This document shows, piece after piece, positions 23,501-34,499 of a stretch of 64,000 nt of DNA (positions within the stretch are counted from its first letter, which is position 1; each line of letters begins with the position of its first letter). Source of the stretch: Branchiostoma floridae (Eukaryota; Chordata; Leptocardii; Amphioxiformes; Branchiostomatidae); assembly GCF_000003815.2 (NCBI RefSeq), contig NC_049986.1, positions 8,366,556-8,430,555 on the forward strand. Direction: 5' to 3'. The notes below the pieces were generated by a model. That model did not search any database. It worked only from the letters and a program-made list of their open reading frames with translations, and was not told where the DNA came from. Made by a program: the position numbers and the translations under genes.

Positions 23501-26500
23501 TCGTTTTCATCAGTTACCAAAGATACAGAAACAAGGTAGGAGGACATCTAAGAAAACAATTAGGCAAGATTTTCACATTACAACTCTCTGTGTCACTGTG
23601 GTAGGGTGTTTGGCTCAAAGCCCAGAGGTCCTGGGTTGGAGTTTCCTGATATGCTCGGACGTTGTGCCCTTGGGAAGGGTACCTTTCACGAATTTCTTAC
23701 TTTCATTGAAAATGAGTTACAATGTACTTAATAGGGACATCCCTCAGATAGGATGTTAAATGGAGAAGACCTGTGTGCGAGTAGAACCTCACCTTGAGCA
23801 TGTATTAGGAGACTCAGTACCAACCTGGGGTGTTATGCCATGTGGCAATCACAAACAAACTCCCTCTTCATTAAAGAAGTGGATTGGAAACTTTGAGAAG
23901 ACTGCTTTGTGATATGTCCAATGGCATCATAGAAAGCTTAAAGATACATGTAGTTCTCCCCATGTAAACAATACTAATAGCCAACTTTCCTCACAGACCT
24001 GACTCGGGTATAAATGGGTACCTGACTTTGGTTGGGGAGATAAAGGGGGATGCAAGAAGAGGGATTGGCCCCACCTTGCAATACCATGCCAAAGACACAG
24101 TTGGTAACAACCCACTGTCCCTATGGCCTCAAAAAGACTAAGGGATTTTAGAGAATAAACTTTGTTTTGTTTCAGGTGACCCTTGACCACCCAGAAGGCA
24201 GCTACTCCAGTATGGATGTTGATGCGGTTGATTTTACCAAATTTCCTGGCATGAGGGAGGTGGAGTATCACCGAGTCAACATGTCTGCCGGGGACTGTCT
24301 ATACATACCCTACCGATGGTAAGTTAAACTACAGTAGATCTTGATGCTTTGGCAGTGGCTTTATATCTGCAGTTTTGGCTGTGACATCTCCGCAGACGCC
24401 GGAAATATGTCTCCAAAATTCAGTTTCGACCACAAACTTAACTTTCGAAGGGGGGATTTTTGTGTTCTCATTCCAGCTATTCTAATGTGCTGATAATCTC
24501 AGGCTATAAATTTTCATCATGGTCTCTTGGCTTGTTTGTGGCTTTTTGTTGGTAGAAATTCATTATGTCGATGATACCCACCACTGCCTCTAGCCTGAGT
24601 TAGTGGGCAGGGGACTCCAAAGGAATGGCTCAAGGAGCATTAAATTTTACTGTTGCAAGTAGGGATGGGTACCTGAGTACAGAAAAATTCAGGTACAGTT
24701 CAATTTATTTAGTCGAGTATTAAGCCCCCACTGGCATTTTAGAATCCTGTCTTCATGTAGTAAACTCATCATGGTACCCACCCCCAATTGTAGCCAAATC
24801 TAATCATGTTTCTATACAGACCGCCTAACATTGCTGGCCTCTGCAGCTCAGACAGCAGAGTTTGTGTTACATAGACTACTCAAGTTGCAAGTGTAATGAA
24901 GGAGCAGTTTATCAGCCGAAGTAATGTATTCTTAATTTCATCTCCTATAACTCCACTGTAGGTTCCATCAGGTGAACTCTTACGGCCGTAACATCGCGGT
25001 GAACGTGTGGTGGGAGCACAACCTCAGGCAGTACGTGGAGGCACTGTCCGAAGGCTGCGGGGACCTGGCAGAAGACTCGACCCTCAACGACTTTCAAATT
25101 GAGCCGCCTTCAGATTCCTCAGAACAAGGACCACTGTAGGTTTACAGAGTCCCTTTATCTTCACACCCTATGTATCTTGTCATCCTTGTACAATTTATGC
25201 GACTGTAAGGCAATATTGTGATATTGATCGAATTATTTAACCAATTTGGAGAAACAAGATAGATCTATACATTGGGAATAATCCTTTTTTTTTTGTTGAG
25301 AAATGAAAATGGCTACGAAACCTGAGTATACAAACTGTTTTTATTGAAATTGCAGACAATGCAATCATACTGTTGAGTATACTGTTGACTGTATCAATTT
25401 TGTAAAACATCAACATAACATTACATCATACCTATCATCTTGGAATTTCATCATGAAAAATTAAGTAGGTTTCTTTTCATCCCTCAGGATGGAGTTACAT
25501 AGTGCTTTAAATGCCATCAAAGACAAGGCAGTAACCCTGGAGGAGTTTGAGGCCATAGTCAAGAAGGTAAGACAAGCCGCAGTACTGCATACCTCCAACT
25601 TTTTATTTTCATGACTTTTCATTGCATCGTTTGCCAAAAACAAGAACACAAAAACAAGAGGTTTACGTTATACTTTGTATGGCAACTTTTGTTTCTTGAA
25701 ATTCTGGTTGTTGCATGCACACCTTGGGGGCCCATATTGTTGATTTTTGTTGTTAATTTATGGTCTCATTCCCACTAATCCAGTGGAAAATTTGCCCCTA
25801 GCAACAGACCACTGTGACATATGCCATAGTGTGTCACATTTATCCTGAGCTTTCTCTGTAGTCTTTAAGAATCAGTTCCTTTCTTGTTTCTTGCAATTCT
25901 GTTTTTTGTGTGCATAATTTGACATACAATTTATGGTATCATTCTCTACATCCCCGGGCCCCCCACAGGACAAATTGCTCACAGAACTGATCACTTGGAC
26001 ACCAAAATGCAGCTATGCTGTTAAAGAGGTAGGTGGCACTTGAAAAGACGTTTTGATTACATCGGACAATAACTTGTAATGCTGAAACTTTTAGAGGCGA
26101 GTAGAAAGAGTCTCCTGGCTCCCAAACCTGCATCAAACCCGGGCCACCATCTCACAAACCAAATGCCTTAAAAAACTTAAAAACCACTATGCCAAAAGGT
26201 TGGACACTTGGGCATTGAGCTTGAACCCTGCTGTTACGGTGCAAAGTTAAATTTGTTGTCTCTCTGTAGTGGTGCATACCTAAAGCCCGGACTTAGAATT
26301 GGACCTAAAAATGTTTAGGTCCAAGTCCAAAAAAAACCTAAATTAGTCCGGACTTGCAAAAAGCTATCTGTCCCTTATATTCCCTTTTCTTGTTCTAAAC
26401 CATCTAAAACCTTCCATAGACAGTGAAATTTGCACTGGAAAAAGCCAAAAACATTTTGTGTTTACACTGGCTTTATATAATTTGCATGTATTTTTATCAT

Positions 26501-29393
26501 TGCATTTCAGTTCATGCTAACAGTCAATTTTATATGCATCATCCCCCCTCCCCCTCAAAAAAGAAAACTTTCTATCGCACATAATATGCAATGATGGGTT
26601 CAGGTCCTAACTTAAAGTCCGGACCTGAACGTGAACTGCTGGACCTGAATTCAGACCTGAACCTGAAATTGAGTTTAGGTACGCACCACTATCTCTACTT
26701 GTCTGTTATTACATGTAGTTGTTGACTTGTTGAATTTTTCTGTTGAATAGATGTTTGAGGCGATTGACAGGAACAAAGACTCTGTGCTCTCACAAGAGGA
26801 CTTGGAGGGTCTCACAGATGAGGTAAGTATTCAACTTAATTAAGTGTTAACTACCAATGAAGGGACTGAAACTTAGCAATTAATTTGCCAAGTTTTGTTG
26901 CCCTTAAGTTTTTGGAAATATTATTTTACAAAGTTCAAAGTATATTATATAATTATCAATTATCTTTATAGATAAGCCTCCTTCACAGACTTTGAGCAGA
27001 CTAGCTGTTATTTTAGGGGGAGGGGGCGGCTGTTTTACTACTTTCAATGTAGAAGGTTCTGTAATCCCGGGAAATGGAGTTTGCTGAGGAAGGGGATTTG
27101 CGTAGAAAAGTAGTTTGCCGTGGAAGGGAGTTGGGCAAAACTTCCAAGTCGGCAAAGGAGGCTACAGTATATCAGTCACTGCACATACACAGATAGAATC
27201 ATGAATACTCTTACAGGTATGAGATAAACGTGTTTGTTTTTTCAGATGGAGGAGGAGCTAGATGAAGTGCTCATGGAGAATATGGATGACATAATGAACA
27301 TTAAAAACGACCAAGTAGCACAGCTGAGAGAGGTAAAATCTTTTACCATCGGCCCTTCATTCTAACAGCAGATGCAGGGGTGCCTATTAAAAACCCTATG
27401 AGATTCGCACGAATATTATGTGATACGCACGAATCACTATGCGAAAACGCACGAACCTTATGATAATCACACGAATCACTATGCGAAAATGTACAAATCT
27501 TATGTGATTCACACAAATTACTATGTGACACACAAGAACCTTATGCGATTTGCACGAACCTTATGCGAAACCGACCAACCGCCGCCAGATCACATGACAT
27601 CACGTCATTCGCATAAGGTTCGTGCAAATCACATAAGGTTCGTACGTTTTCGCATAGTGATTGGTGTACTTTTCGTAAGGTTCGTGCGTTTTCGCATAGT
27701 GATTCGTGTGTATCACATAATGTTCGTACGAATCTCATAGGGTTTGTGCAAATGCTTAGGCACCCCTGAGATGGGGATTGTCTGATAATCTGCATGTTTT
27801 CGTTTTAGTATTAAGATATAGCGTATTTCAGTGCTACGTTATTGCTGTGTCTGCTGCCATGGTGGTGGCCCTGTTTGCATTTCATTGAATCGTACATAAT
27901 ATACTTGGACATTCTTTAAACATTAAATGTCAAAAGTGTCCCTTTGAAAGGGTCAAGAGATATTTTTGAATAGATCTGATATTTCTAAAGTTAAATGTCT
28001 CTTGACCCTCTCAAAGGACAAGTCAACGTACGGAAGAATTCTTTAAATGTAAAACACAAAAAGTTGTATGTGCTTGAGCTAAAATGCAAATATGAACACC
28101 AACACATCAGTTCTTGCTCCTGTGAAAGCACATATACTCTTCTTCAAACTGATAAGCCTTATAGATATTAAGCTTTTTGGACAGGACAAAAAGTGCAAAG
28201 ACTTTTATTGTGGTCAAAATGAGAGTGAGATGATATCAAGAGCAGTTGCATGTGGGTTAGTTACAACAAAAGTTCTGGTACAACTCAACCAAAAGCAAGG
28301 GAAAAAAACGCTAACTTAAAGGAATATAAGCAACTGATATTTTGTGTGTGCCAAGGACAGGACGAGTAAAGTTAGTTGGTTAGTAAAACACGTTTCAATT
28401 CACATGTAATGCTGGTTCACCTTTATCCGAAGGTGACTTATATTTGTTGTTTGTAAAAAAACATATTTAGGGATATGAAGTCGGCAGATGGTGGTTTCAT
28501 ATCGGAACATTTTGAAAATATTGCAAATTTGATACTCCTAAACGTGCTGTTTTTAAAGACAACAGATAAAGGTCACCCCATGGATAAAGGTGAACTAGCG
28601 TTATGTATATACAAGAAAATGTGTACGATGGGCGTTCAAGAAGTAATCCACCTGACCCACTTCCACTTGTCTGATCTAGATGAAATTTTGCATATGTAAT
28701 GATTCATATCTCTATGGGTTATGTTGCAAAAAACAGCTCTGAACTAATTTTGGTTTTTGATTTAAAGGTGTTTGAACTGAGTCAGGTGTGAAATGGACCA
28801 GGTGTGAAATGGAGCCAGTTGAGTGTCGCGCAGTGATCCGGTTTTTGTATTTGAAAGGACGCATACCAAATGAGACTTTTGATGAAATAAAAGAAACTTA
28901 TGGTGATGATTCCCCATCATATGACCTTGTAAAACGCTGGCATTGTGAATTCAAACATGGCCGGAAGTCTGTGGAAACAGCTCCCAGACCTGGTCTTCTG
29001 CCATTGATGAGGCATCTGTTGGAGGACCAACCTGGGGTGTCCTACAAAAACGGTGTACAGAGCTGCATCAAACGATGGTAGAAATGCATAACTCTGGGTG
29101 ATTCCTATGAAGAGAAAGACTAATAACTGCACCAAGTTTCATTAATCTCCTGCTTTGGGAAATGGGTCAGGTGGATTACTTCTTGAACGCCCCTCGTAAT
29201 ATAGCTTAAATCATTGAACACTGGTGAATGTTTTAATTTGTTGTTGTTGAACCTCCAGGCTGTCGCAGCAGAGGTGGCAAAGGGACAGGCAGAGAGTTAT
29301 GTAGAACTGGTGAAGAAGCTGCTTGATGAAGGAAGAACCACCATAGGAGACTCTGATGAGGTGATAGGAGAACATGGTCACCAGGAGCTGTGA
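20527..29393 (+). CDS. Secreted/ER JmjC (cupin_8) protein with EF-hand, 486 aa
   Basis: Ten exons: 20527-21047, 21583-21646, 23410-23535, 24176-24318, 24962-25135, 25488-25566, 25969-26028, 26751-26822, 27246-27332, 29259-29393; phases agree and total 1461 nt. The ATG at 20527 opens a signal peptide (RRVKRVFFTLAFFLGVSL). The JmjC-type double-stranded beta-helix follows: iron-binding HxD at His209/Asp211 (SVLHNDDVD), a cupin strand (SAGDCLYIPYRW) and the distal His at about 287 (WFHQVNSYGRNIAVN). An EF-hand loop DRNKDSVLSQED lies at about 395-406, then a coiled, acidic tail ending HQEL before TGA, which resembles a KDEL-type retrieval signal. By family this should be a 2-oxoglutarate/Fe(II) oxygenase-like protein of the ER lumen; substrate unknown. 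A candidate poly(A) signal is at 30238-30243. Confidence 0.9.
21801..22816. mobile_element. Foldback element with arms of about 270 bp in JmjC intron 2
   Basis: Left arm 21801-22070 and right arm about 22545-22816 are near-perfect reverse complements: ggggttcgcttaaaaggctg on the left is cagccttttaagcgaacccc on the right, and ctgggaggccttccttgcag pairs with ctgcaagcaaggcctcccag. The roughly 470-bp spacer contains a SINE-like fragment (gaggtcctgggttcaaatcc at about 22123) and a (CA)n run at about 22479-22502. No transposase is seen. Confidence 0.85.
22479..22502. repeat. (CA)n microsatellite
   Basis: About twelve CA units in the spacer of the foldback element, followed by degenerate cttacaca units. 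Confidence 0.9.
22865..22988 (+). mobile_element. Retroposon 3' end with GAT tail, copy 1
   Basis: Contains gggagacctg-like sequence, ccgtcttgtaattagccagc, a gtcgccccgtaagggg hairpin and an end of cgatgatgatgatgg. The same order recurs at 50838-50962, so this is a dispersed retroposon with a trinucleotide tail. Confidence 0.65.
23595..23730 (+). mobile_element. tRNA-headed SINE fragment
   Basis: Contains ggtcctgggtt (B-box region) followed by ttgtgcccttgggaagg, the same tail sequence as the more complete SINE at 36114-36240. Other pieces lie at 11495-11560 and 22090-22160, and a reversed one at 53060-53215. Confidence 0.6.
26262..26695. repeat. Dispersed repeat family C in the JmjC gene
   Basis: Bounded by agtggtgcatacctaaa on the left and ttaggtacgcaccactat on the right, complementary ends. 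The interior has gtccggacctgaac words as in 19088-19525. Confidence 0.7.
27375..27768. mobile_element. Palindromic foldback element built of subrepeats
   Basis: Begins caggggtgcct and ends aggcacccctg. The arms (about 27375-27580 and 27600-27768) are complementary over most of their length and are themselves built from units such as tatgcgaaaacgcacgaacc. The centre (ccgccgccagatcacatgac) is unique. In the JmjC intron before the last exon. Confidence 0.9.
27937..28024. repeat. Small inverted repeat
   Basis: tgtccctttgaaagggtcaa at the left pairs with ttgaccctctcaaaggaca at the right, with a short loop. No ORF. Confidence 0.7.
28407..28603. mobile_element. MITE family B, copy 3
   Basis: Left end taatgctggttcaccttt, right end aaaggtgaactagcgtta. 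In the JmjC gene, immediately left of the mariner remnant at 28626. Confidence 0.85.
28626..29196 (+). mobile_element. Internally deleted mariner transposon
   Basis: Terminal inverted repeats of about 40 bp (left gggcgttcaagaagtaatcc, right ggattacttcttgaacgccc) are flanked by TA on both sides (28624-28625, 29197-29198), the mariner target duplication. A fragmentary transposase frame remains: the N-terminal HTH region from 28788 (ECRAVIRFLYLKG, then VKRWHCEFKHG) runs straight into a C-terminal end (GVQSCIKRW, stop, KCITLGDSYEEK at about 29090-29120). The catalytic DD(34)D core is missing, so the copy is dead as a source of transposase. Confidence 0.88.
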
Positions 29394-31180
29394 GATTAGA
29401 CACGGGGTGGAGCAGAACGACAAAATTGATGCTTTTCTGCAGTCCGCAATCTTGCTGCTAGGGCCTAGGGAAAAAATGTTGTTTCCAGTTACCTGACTGA
29501 TCCTGGCTTTTTTTTGTCAGCTGCTTGCAAAGGTCATAAGAGTTACGATCTGACAATTTTGTCACAAAATTCAAGCTTTTCTGTATGTAGATCTATTTTT
29601 GAACATTTGATGTAAGAATGTGGAGCAAACACTGTTCTTCTTTGTTCAGTTTTCAAACTTTATTAATACACTTGTGCTAAGGCTTGTACATATGTATATC
29701 GGTATACATGTAATTGCAATATGATGTTGCATTTCAGATTTACAGTACCAATCTCAGCATTTGTTGAATCACTTTGGCCAAGATCTTAAAAAAAGAAAAA
29801 AGAAAATCCCTACATACCAACACTATTTTTTCTGGACTGGAACCACATTTTCTTTCCTAGGCCTAACTCCTGTTGTAAGCAACAGAAATTTGATACATGG
29901 ATGCAACCTTAGTAGGTTGAATGTTATTTATAAAAGACAAAAAGGGTGACATAACCTTAGACTAAGTGTGTAATTTGGTATACACGTATCAATGAATTAG
30001 ACAATCAAATGTAGTTCGAGAAACTGGTGTATTCCTTCTGAAGTGTAGACTAGAAATCTTGCCATGGAGAGAGATCATTTGTGCAGGGGCGTTTGTTCAG
30101 ATGTATATTTTTGTCCTTTACATTAGCAAATGACAGTACAAAAGCAATGTACTCATTTTTAATAAGTGAAAGTTTTGAGGAGAAATATTCATGTACACGA
30201 TGCAATACTTACTATGAAATATAAAAACAAATATTTCAATAAAAATATTGAAACAACCAAGGGAAACTAAGAAAAAGTGGATTATGTCCAAAATCCAAAT
30301 TAAACATGGACCTGAAAGTTCAGGATAAGTCCCAACTTATTTGTATTGTTCGCTATTTTAAGTTTAGAATATCAATAATCATGGACCTGTTTACATATCA
30401 ATGTTATAGGCAGTACTGTCAATAATAACGGTGTTTCTTTTCTTCAAAGCTTTGCTTGGAATGAAGTTATACAATGTATGTTCTGATATACCTTTATAGA
30501 AGATTTTAAGCACTATGCTCTAAACAATGTAACAAGGCTGTAATTTGTTTATTTATGAGATCTATTTTTGAGGCTAAGATAAAATAAGTGGTGTTTCTTG
30601 AAGATATCTTGTTGTATGGGGATTTGGTTAGTATAACATTTATGTTGATGCTGCTATTTCTTTAGGGGTGAATTTGAATGTAAGATATCTTCCAAGTTTG
30701 GTATTTCACATTATATCTTATATATGGTATTTGGTGTTTAATCCATGGTAGAAGGGCATACATGTAGGTACAAATGATTAAATCATTTTCAATCTTACTT
30801 TGTCTCTTGCTCATTCTCCAACACTAAGTTTGAAAAACTTTACTGATGTTCAGTAGAATTCTGTAAATAATGTGGAGTGCTTTAAACATTGAGCGACAGA
30901 GAGTAGTTCTTAGAGCCTTGTGCAAAATACTAGTACAAGAAAGCGTCTCAAGCCATATTCTTGAGTGAATATTCCTCCTAGATTATGAAAGTTCCCTAAG
31001 GCCACACCAATTTAATTTCTTGGTTCTCGGATTTCCCGACCCATTTTTTACGATTTTGAAAAAAAAAAAATTAGTCCCAATAGAAATAATATAGGTTTAC
31101 ATTATGGTAATAGTAGTAATTAAAAATAAGTAAATGCAACACACATAATTTCAGTATAAAAACAGTTCCCCGATCAGTTC
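29394..31180. other. JmjC 3' UTR and convergent intergenic region
   Basis: AT-rich with no ORF I can support. AATAAA on the plus strand at 30238-30243 is a candidate end of the JmjC message. The minus-strand zinc-finger message probably ends at AATAAA 31188-31183. Confidence 0.55.
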
Positions 31181-31182
31181 CC

Positions 31183-31188
31183 TTTATT
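31183..31188 (-). terminator. Poly(A) signal of the C2H2 gene
   Basis: TTTATT on the plus strand, AATAAA on the minus strand, about 120 bases past the stop of the zinc-finger ORF. Confidence 0.6.
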
Positions 31189-31309
31189 CAGAACAGTGGT
31201 ATCAAATCAAAGGAAGATCAAATCAAAGGAGTGATCAGTCCACTACAGGAGACGACTCCAATCCTTCCTTGACTGAATACGGTTTTTATGCAGGTATAAA
31301 TTACACTGG

Positions 31310-33190
31310 TCACAGTTGTTCATTTGCATGAAGTCTCATGATATGCTTGGTTAGGTGGGACCTCCGAGATACCCTGTATCCACACTCATCACACATGTAG
31401 GGCTGAACTCCAGTGTGGTGTTTTAGATGATACTTCAACGAGAGTTTTGTTGCTGCAGAAAAATTACACTGGTCACACTTGTAGGGTTTTTCCCCAGTAT
31501 GTGTTCTCAGATGTACATACAAAATATGCTTGCTAGTTGTCCTGTGTCCACATTCCCCACACATGTAGGGTTTCTCTCCAGTGTGTTTTGCTAGGTGGCT
31601 GTTTAATTTGCCTTTCTGCACAGTAGAATAGTCACATTGGTCACACTTGAAAGGTTTCTTCTCTCTAGCGTGTTTTGCTAGATGGCTGTTGAAATTGCCT
31701 TTCCGTACAGTAGAAAAATCACACTGGTCACACTTGAAGAGTGTTTTAACGACATGAGTTCTCATGTGTACAGTTAATTGAGACTTTCCATATGCCCTGA
31801 AGCCACACTTGTCGCACAGGTAGCGTTTCTGTCCAGTGTGGTTGGACATATGGATGCGAAGTGCAGATTTAGTTGCTGCAGTATAATCACACTGGTCACA
31901 CTTGAAGGGTTTTTCACGAGTATGTTTTCTCATATGTGAAGTTAGGGCAGACTTTTGAGTTGCCCTGTACCCACACTCCCCACACATGTAGGGCTTCTCT
32001 CCACTGTGTAATACTAGATGGCTGTCCAACGTAGATTTCTTTGCTGCAGAATAGTCGCACTGGTCACACTTATAGGGTCTTTCACCGGTATGTACTTTCA
32101 TGTGATGAGTTAAATGACCTTTTCGATGTGTCCGGTAACCACACTCCCCGCACATGTAGGGTTTCTCACCCGTGTGTTTTGCAAGATGGCTGATTAAATT
32201 GGCTCTCTGCGCAGCAGAATAATCACACTGGTCACACTTGTAGGGTTTTACACCAGTATGATTTCTCATATGTATGGATAAGCCAGATTTCCGGGCTGCC
32301 CTGAACCCACACTCCCCACACATGTAGGGTTTCTCTCCAGCGTGTTTTTTTGCTAGATGGATGCGCAGTGCAGATTCCCTTGCTGCAGAATAGTCACACT
32401 GGTCACACTTATATGTGTGCTTTGCTAGATGGCTGTCCAAGCTGCGTTTTCGTCTTGCAGAATAGTCACACAGGTTACACTTGTATTCTCCGGTATGCAC
32501 TATTTCCATATGTTGGGATAAGAGAGACTTTTCATGTGTCCTGAACCTACACTCCCCACACTTGTAGGGTTTTTCACCGGTGTGCGTTGCTAGGTGGTTG
32601 TCCAAGTTGTATTTTCGTTTTGCAGAATAGTCACACTGATCACACTTGTAGAGTGTGTCTTTGGTATGACTTCTCATATGTTGGGATAAGAAAGTCTTAA
32701 AGTTTGTCCTGAAGCTGCAATGCCCACACACATAGGATTTCTCACAATCATGGCTGTTCAATTTGCCTTTCTGTGCAGTAGAATAATCACACTGGTCACA
32801 CTTGTAGGGCTTTTCACCAGTATGATACCTCATATGTACAGATAAGGAATTCTCGTCCGTTGTTCTATACCCGCATTCCACACAAACGAAGGGTTTCTCT
32901 CCCATGTGTTTTGCTCGATCACATTTTTGAAGCTTTTCACCTGTATGAGTAATAGGATAATTATGATCAGATAAGTGAGGTACTTCAGTTGTCATATATT
33001 CATACTTCCCACAGGTGCATGGTTTCTCATCGGTATGTTGTTCTGGCTGATGACAAGAACTAGTTATGCTTGCAGTGGGCTGGTCTTTGGCATTGCTTGC
33101 ATCCCTGTCCCGTAAAACTCCAGTGGGGGACTCATCATCACAGAAGTTCTGAGAAACTGCAGTAGGAGACCCATGACCTTCCTCTGCCAT
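31310..33190 (-). CDS. C2H2 zinc-finger protein, about 18 fingers, 626 aa
   Basis: One uninterrupted ORF. The N-terminus (MAEEGHGSPTAVSQNF) is acidic and has no recognisable KRAB, SCAN or BTB domain. About 18 intact fingers with TGEKPY-type linkers follow. Two finger types alternate: YKCDQCDYSAA...HLAKH and YMCGECGYRT...HM..H, so the array probably grew by duplication of a two-finger (about 168-bp) unit. One early finger is broken (KGKLNSHDCEK lacks the second His), and the first unit (CTCGKYEY) is degenerate. The protein should be a nuclear DNA-binding factor; target unknown. A cgtactttag word just upstream on the minus strand may be the acceptor of a 5' UTR intron. Confidence 0.93.
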   Translation of the reverse strand: MAEEGHGSPTAVSQNFCDDESPTGVLRDRDASNAKDQPTASITSSCHQPEQHTDEKPCTCGKYEYMTTEVPHLSDHNYPITHTGEKLQKCDRAKHMGEKPFVCVECGYRTTDENSLSVHMRYHTGEKPYKCDQCDYSTAQKGKLNSHDCEKSYVCGHCSFRTNFKTFLSQHMRSHTKDTLYKCDQCDYSAKRKYNLDNHLATHTGEKPYKCGECRFRTHEKSLLSQHMEIVHTGEYKCNLCDYSARRKRSLDSHLAKHTYKCDQCDYSAARESALRIHLAKKHAGEKPYMCGECGFRAARKSGLSIHMRNHTGVKPYKCDQCDYSAAQRANLISHLAKHTGEKPYMCGECGYRTHRKGHLTHHMKVHTGERPYKCDQCDYSAAKKSTLDSHLVLHSGEKPYMCGECGYRATQKSALTSHMRKHTREKPFKCDQCDYTAATKSALRIHMSNHTGQKRYLCDKCGFRAYGKSQLTVHMRTHVVKTLFKCDQCDFSTVRKGNFNSHLAKHAREKKPFKCDQCDYSTVQKGKLNSHLAKHTGEKPYMCGECGHRTTSKHILYVHLRTHTGEKPYKCDQCNFSAATKLSLKYHLKHHTGVQPYMCDECGYRVSRRSHLTKHIMRLHANEQL

Positions 33191-33499
33191 GTCTAAGTAA
33201 AAACTCCTTGTTCTAACCTAAAGTACGAAAGATTAGACAAGATGAGACACATGAATGAAAAATATGACTAGTCACGAGTGCAATATTCTCGACTAGATAC
33301 ATTTAACATAATGATTATGACTCATAATCATAATATGAGGTCATTTAGATGCAGGATTTCCAAAGCAATAACCTGATGCACACAGCACACTTTCACACAC
33401 ACTTGGGTCTCTGTGGACTTAACAGAGTAACACTAATGGCTACTAATACTAATAGCAATCTATCAAATTATCTACATACATGTAAATATATATACTTTT

Positions 33500-34495
33500 A
33501 TGAGCGAGGCTATTGACACACCCAGTGTGTCAATAGCCTAACAGGCTATTGACACACTGAGTGTGTCGATAGCCTGTTTAGGCTATTGGCACACTGAGTG
33601 TGTCGATAGCCTGTTAGGCTATCGACACACCCAGTGATAGAAACCACTAAAATGAGGAAATCTTACGATTATATTTGACAATCAACACTCTGAAAAATAC
33701 AAATGGCATCCTGTGTCCATTATCAACCCAAAATACGATCTTTTTCACGTGTTTACGGCACAATTTTAAACATCGGAATCTGCTATCATATAGGGTGCTA
33801 GTTTTACTGTCACCGCATGTGATCATGGCAGCCATGTTGGATCGGTTCGGAACACGTTTTCAGCTGTGTTTACCGACGAATTCCTGCCATATTGGAGAAT
33901 TTTCGGCCTCAAAACTTATATCACTAAGGAAGCGAAGTTATAGTTGTTGTTTTACCTCCATTATTTTTAATGTGAAAGAAATATTCTTCCGAGTCGCTGC
34001 CGATAGCGCCGGAACCACACGGCCGAAAATTATGACATGTTTTGTGGCCAGTGTTATTTTTGGTTTATATTGTTAACAGAAACTGTAAAAGTTGTTTATA
34101 TATAAAATATTCTTATATCAAATGGATGTTTAAAAAGGGAGAAGAAAAATTGAAAAAAAAAAAAATTAAAAAAACTCCGGCGCGGACTCGAACCGGGTCG
34201 GAGCTGGTATCATGAATTCCCGGGTCAACGCTCTATCCACTACTCTACGTCGTACATACACGATGGGGGCTGTATTATTAGGTATCCAGATGTAGGGCAT
34301 AACTTGAATACGTCCGTTCAATCCAAGATTCAAAGATTCCAATGTCTAATCTTCCGAACAATGTCTAATCAACTATTGCTTGTGTAAAATATTGCCGGAA
34401 AGGCATGTTACAAGCTCTGATTGGCTGACTGGCATCTCGGTGTGTCAATAGCCTGTTTGGCTATTGGCACACTGAGTGTGTCAATAGCCACAGCG
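33500..34495. mobile_element. About 0.9-kb dispersed element with palindromic ends, copy 1
   Basis: Starts gagcgaggctattgacacac and ends gtgtgtcaatagccacagcg, complementary ends. The body (gatagaaaccactaaaatga onward) is nearly identical to 45428-46330. It contains a minus-strand pol III-like segment at about 34180-34260 (A-box-like gtagagtagtggatagagcg, B-box ggttcgagtcc) followed by a T run. This copy has extra nested palindromes at 33507-33635. A 62-residue minus ORF (33647-33835) is the same in both copies, but the copies are so similar that this says little about coding. Confidence 0.85.
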
Positions 34496-34499
34496 TATA

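Noticed and set aside
27343-27795. ORFs in the palindromic element (up to 106 codons)
   Set aside because: Both strands are open for the same reason, the inverted arms; no motif and no splice context.
33675-34076. 133-codon plus ORF, and its 86-codon version at 45494-45754
   Set aside because: It lies inside a repeated element, differs in length between copies, and has no recognisable domain.
34180-34262. A functional tRNA gene on the minus strand
   Set aside because: A- and B-box words are present but the acceptor stem does not pair and the T stem has a mismatch; it is part of a dispersed element.
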